A DNA stretch of 64,000 nt from UBA8401 sp041665525. GTDB lineage: Bacteria > Bacteroidota > Ignavibacteria > UBA10030 > UBA8401. The stretch spans positions 1-64,000 of the forward strand of contig JBAYIS010000002.1 in NCBI GenBank assembly GCA_041665525.1, written 5' to 3'. Positions 61,764-64,000 of the stretch are shown one piece after another. The position numbers and the translations under genes were made by a program. How positions within the stretch are numbered: position 1 is the first letter of the stretch; each line of letters opens with the position of its first letter. The notes under the pieces were generated by a model. That model ran no database searches, was not told the DNA's origin, and saw nothing but the letters and a program-made list of their open reading frames with translations.

Positions 61764-64000
61764 TTATTCTTCGTCGTTTGTTTCCGGCTTAAGCGTAATG
61801 CCGAAGAGCTTATTAAAATCGATCGTAAACGCTACGCCTGCTCCCGTTTTGGTAATATCGCCGTCGATAGCACCTTCATATGCATTTTGCCGGAATACCT
61901 GCAGCTGCCATCGGCCGTCTTCTGTCAGTTTATACTGCACCGCAAGGTCACTGGCGATACTGTTCAATGAATTTTTCTGGCTTCGATCTCCCTCAAGGTC
62001 AACATTCCCTCCCACGGTAACGGTGACCCGTTCATTGAAGAGTTGTTTCGACAATGCCAATTGCAATTGGGTCCGACCAGCTTCAGTACCGCTCGAATAA
62101 TCTTTATAGGAATCCAATCCCACAGCAAGGCTCGCACCGGCAATGTATCGTTCCGACAACAGATTCAACTGCGCAGAAAGAATTTGACTGACACTCGATC
62201 GTGCCAGATCGGAGATCCCACCGCTGCCGTCCGACGAAGAAACAGGATTTTCCTGAACAAAGCGTCCCAACACCAGCAGTGCAAAGACCTGCTTGTTTAA
62301 TTCTGATTCCTGACCGTTTAAATCCATTAACTTTGCATATACAGTTCCGTTCAGCGCTCCGCGTTGCGCCGGCGGCAGATCCAGCGAGAAATGAATATTC
62401 GGCGATCGGAGCTTTCCCTTCATATTCATGAATACCCGGATCGGAAGTTTCTGTTTGTATTTCGTCTTTTCCTCATTGCTCATTCCCGACATCTGTCCCT
62501 GGATCAAGTCCAAAAACGATGCTTTCACCGTATAGATCGCCGTAATATCGATATCCGCATCGACGGGGGAACCAAGCCACGTTAGACTGCTCCCGTTGGC
62601 TATTGTGAATTCACGGTGGATAAAATCTCCGAACGAAAGCTGATACTTTCCGTTTACGATCTCATAACGGCCGGTCACCGACAGTTTCCCTCCGGGGTCC
62701 ATCGTGACACTGAAGGTAGCATTCCCCTGTACCACCAGCGAATCACCGGAGATCGGATCGATCAGTATTCTGAGTTTTGTTTCCTGATTGACACTGATAT
62801 TGGAAGTCACATCCCATGTTGACGCTCTGTTACGCGTTCTGTTCGGTATTACCCGACGTTCCGTTCCGGACATGATAGAATTCAACGGTGCCGGCAAACC
62901 GGCGAATTGAACAATCCCTTTTCGTTCTTCCACATCCAATTCGGATTTTGGAAGTACCAGAGCAAAGTCTGTTCCCTTCACCACCGAAGCCTGCATCGTT
63001 ACACGCTGCTTTTCTCCGTCACCGCGCACCGTGATATTGCTGTTCATGACGATTGTGCCGTAGTACAATGCGTCCCGCTGGAATGTTGAATTCATCAGAA
63101 GAAACTTCCGGGTTTTCATCCGCAGATCATACCGAAATTGTTGATAATGGCTTGTAAAGAGATGTCCCGCCAGCGTAGCGCTATTACCACGGATATCCTT
63201 GAATATGAATTCGGTAAATTCTATGCCGGACGGTGTGAATGTTATGCCGGCGTTGTGAAGACGAAAGTGTGATTCCAGGATTGCAGGAGTAAACTCAACA
63301 TTCATCAATGTTAGATGACCGGCGAGTGCCGGTTCCGCCATGGTTCCGGAAATGCGGACCGTTCCGTTTACCGTACCGGAAAGCTGCCGCACGGCGCCAA
63401 ATGTGAATGGCTCAAGCGTTGCAAGATTCACCGATGTAAAAATGCATTCAAGATCTATTCCTTCTCCTGCGTGTGTTGCACCGTATGAACCCTTCACCGC
63501 CATTATATTGCCGTGACCAGCAACGCCCATTCGTACTGCGTAATACCCTTGCGGATGGGAATTGAGATGAAACGAGATATCGCCAAGCTGTCTTTGCATT
63601 ACACTCACATTGCCGATCTTTAGATCGGAGGCTACTGTTCCCTGGGGACCATTGAAGAGTACTGTTCCATTGATGATCCCGCCGACAAGTCCGCTGTCTC
63701 GTGCCACAATGCGCGAGAGCGTAGAGAGTGAAAAATTATGAAATTCAACCGTTACCATTCGCTGCAGATCGGACGAGTTGTTGATCGAAAGTGTCTGTCC
63801 GCCCCCATTCAGACGGAATTTTTCCGCCGTGATGCCTTTCGTGCCGATATGGAGAACATGATCGGCTGGAATGGACCATGCCGTATTATGGAACATCACT
63901 CCATTGTGATCGAGATGAATGGCATATCCATCCGGATCGCACCGCACGCTTCCAGCAAGAAACATTTTCATAAATCCATCATCGGCAGTGCTCTGCACAA
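61764..64000 (-). CDS. tamB: TamB (AsmA-like/DUF490) translocation and assembly protein, C-terminal part
   Basis: The frame is open to the right edge, so the N-terminus is missing; at least 744 residues are present. It is a long beta-helix-like series of repeated strands with the closing DUF490 domain: RYEIVNGKYQLSFGDFIHRE, VDADIDITAIYTVKASFLDL, LRSPNIHFSLDLPP and LVLGRFV near the C-terminus. TamB spans the periplasm as a lipid-transfer groove and docks onto TamL. Directly upstream of tamL. Confidence 0.9.
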   Translation of the reverse strand, partial: VQSTADDGFMKMFLAGSVRCDPDGYAIHLDHNGVMFHNTAWSIPADHVLHIGTKGITAEKFRLNGGGQTLSINNSSDLQRMVTVEFHNFSLSTLSRIVARDSGLVGGIINGTVLFNGPQGTVASDLKIGNVSVMQRQLGDISFHLNSHPQGYYAVRMGVAGHGNIMAVKGSYGATHAGEGIDLECIFTSVNLATLEPFTFGAVRQLSGTVNGTVRISGTMAEPALAGHLTLMNVEFTPAILESHFRLHNAGITFTPSGIEFTEFIFKDIRGNSATLAGHLFTSHYQQFRYDLRMKTRKFLLMNSTFQRDALYYGTIVMNSNITVRGDGEKQRVTMQASVVKGTDFALVLPKSELDVEERKGIVQFAGLPAPLNSIMSGTERRVIPNRTRNRASTWDVTSNISVNQETKLRILIDPISGDSLVVQGNATFSVTMDPGGKLSVTGRYEIVNGKYQLSFGDFIHREFTIANGSSLTWLGSPVDADIDITAIYTVKASFLDLIQGQMSGMSNEEKTKYKQKLPIRVFMNMKGKLRSPNIHFSLDLPPAQRGALNGTVYAKLMDLNGQESELNKQVFALLVLGRFVQENPVSSSDGSGGISDLARSSVSQILSAQLNLLSERYIAGASLAVGLDSYKDYSSGTEAGRTQLQLALSKQLFNERVTVTVGGNVDLEGDRSQKNSLNSIASDLAVQYKLTEDGRWQLQVFRQNAYEGAIDGDITKTGAGVAFTIDFNKLFGITLKPETNDEE

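Overview
The window looks like part of a chromosome from the Bacteroidota/FCB side of the bacterial tree. The evidence is a lipoprotein-type Omp85 protein (TamL) paired with TamB, SbsA-like Ig lipoproteins, and several promoters of the Bacteroidota -33 TTG / -7 TAnnTTTG type. Unlike classical Bacteroidia, many genes have good Shine-Dalgarno sequences (AAGGAG type). This fits an Ignavibacteria/Chlorobi-like lineage better. That placement is inference. No phage, IS transposase, plasmid gene or CRISPR array was seen.

Layout. 1-3.05 kb: the end of an AraC regulator, a beta-barrel protein, and a divergent HxlR regulator / two-gene SRPBCC unit sharing a compact promoter with twin operators. 3.1-3.9 kb: a tandem array of about 162-bp units built from the 3' end and terminator of tRNA-Arg(ACG), ending at the intact tRNA gene. 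3.99-7.6 kb, plus strand: LOG-ridA-rsgA with overlapping genes, then an Ig-domain lipoprotein. 7.7-13 kb, minus strand: TerB-like protein, Cys/Met PLP enzyme, murein amidase and yajQ in one tight unit, then an overlapping mutY-ogg DNA repair pair.

From 13.1 kb to the right edge essentially all genes are on the minus strand. This part reads as an envelope and stress-tolerance region: OmpR-type regulator, GT-C membrane transferase with di-haem peroxidase, alpha/beta hydrolase, MlaEFD-like lipid transport, KaiB/KaiC, small YtxH-like and lmo0937-like membrane proteins, HPF-like ribosome protein, P-type Ca2+-like ATPase, a hybrid histidine kinase overlapping a response-regulator adenylate cyclase, Dps, CbpA, AI-2E transporter, a 2967-residue cyclic beta-1,2-glucan synthase, GrpE, Fe-permease-like protein, Old Yellow Enzyme, an exported metallophosphoesterase-like protein, 2-keto acid decarboxylase, Zn alcohol dehydrogenase, two OmpA-domain proteins, DUF4398 lipoprotein, YihY, and TamL/TamB running off the window.

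Four copies of a conserved roughly 32-bp dyad (AAAGGAT-N13/14-ATCCTTT) lie upstream of envelope or stress units in this region, suggesting a shared regulator. The strongest leads are this motif family, the tRNA-derived array, the KaiBC pair with conserved phosphosites, the kinase-cyclase pair with an internal PAS duplication, the DUF1508-DUF2934-TM-OmpA fusion, and the twin-operator HxlR/SRPBCC switch.
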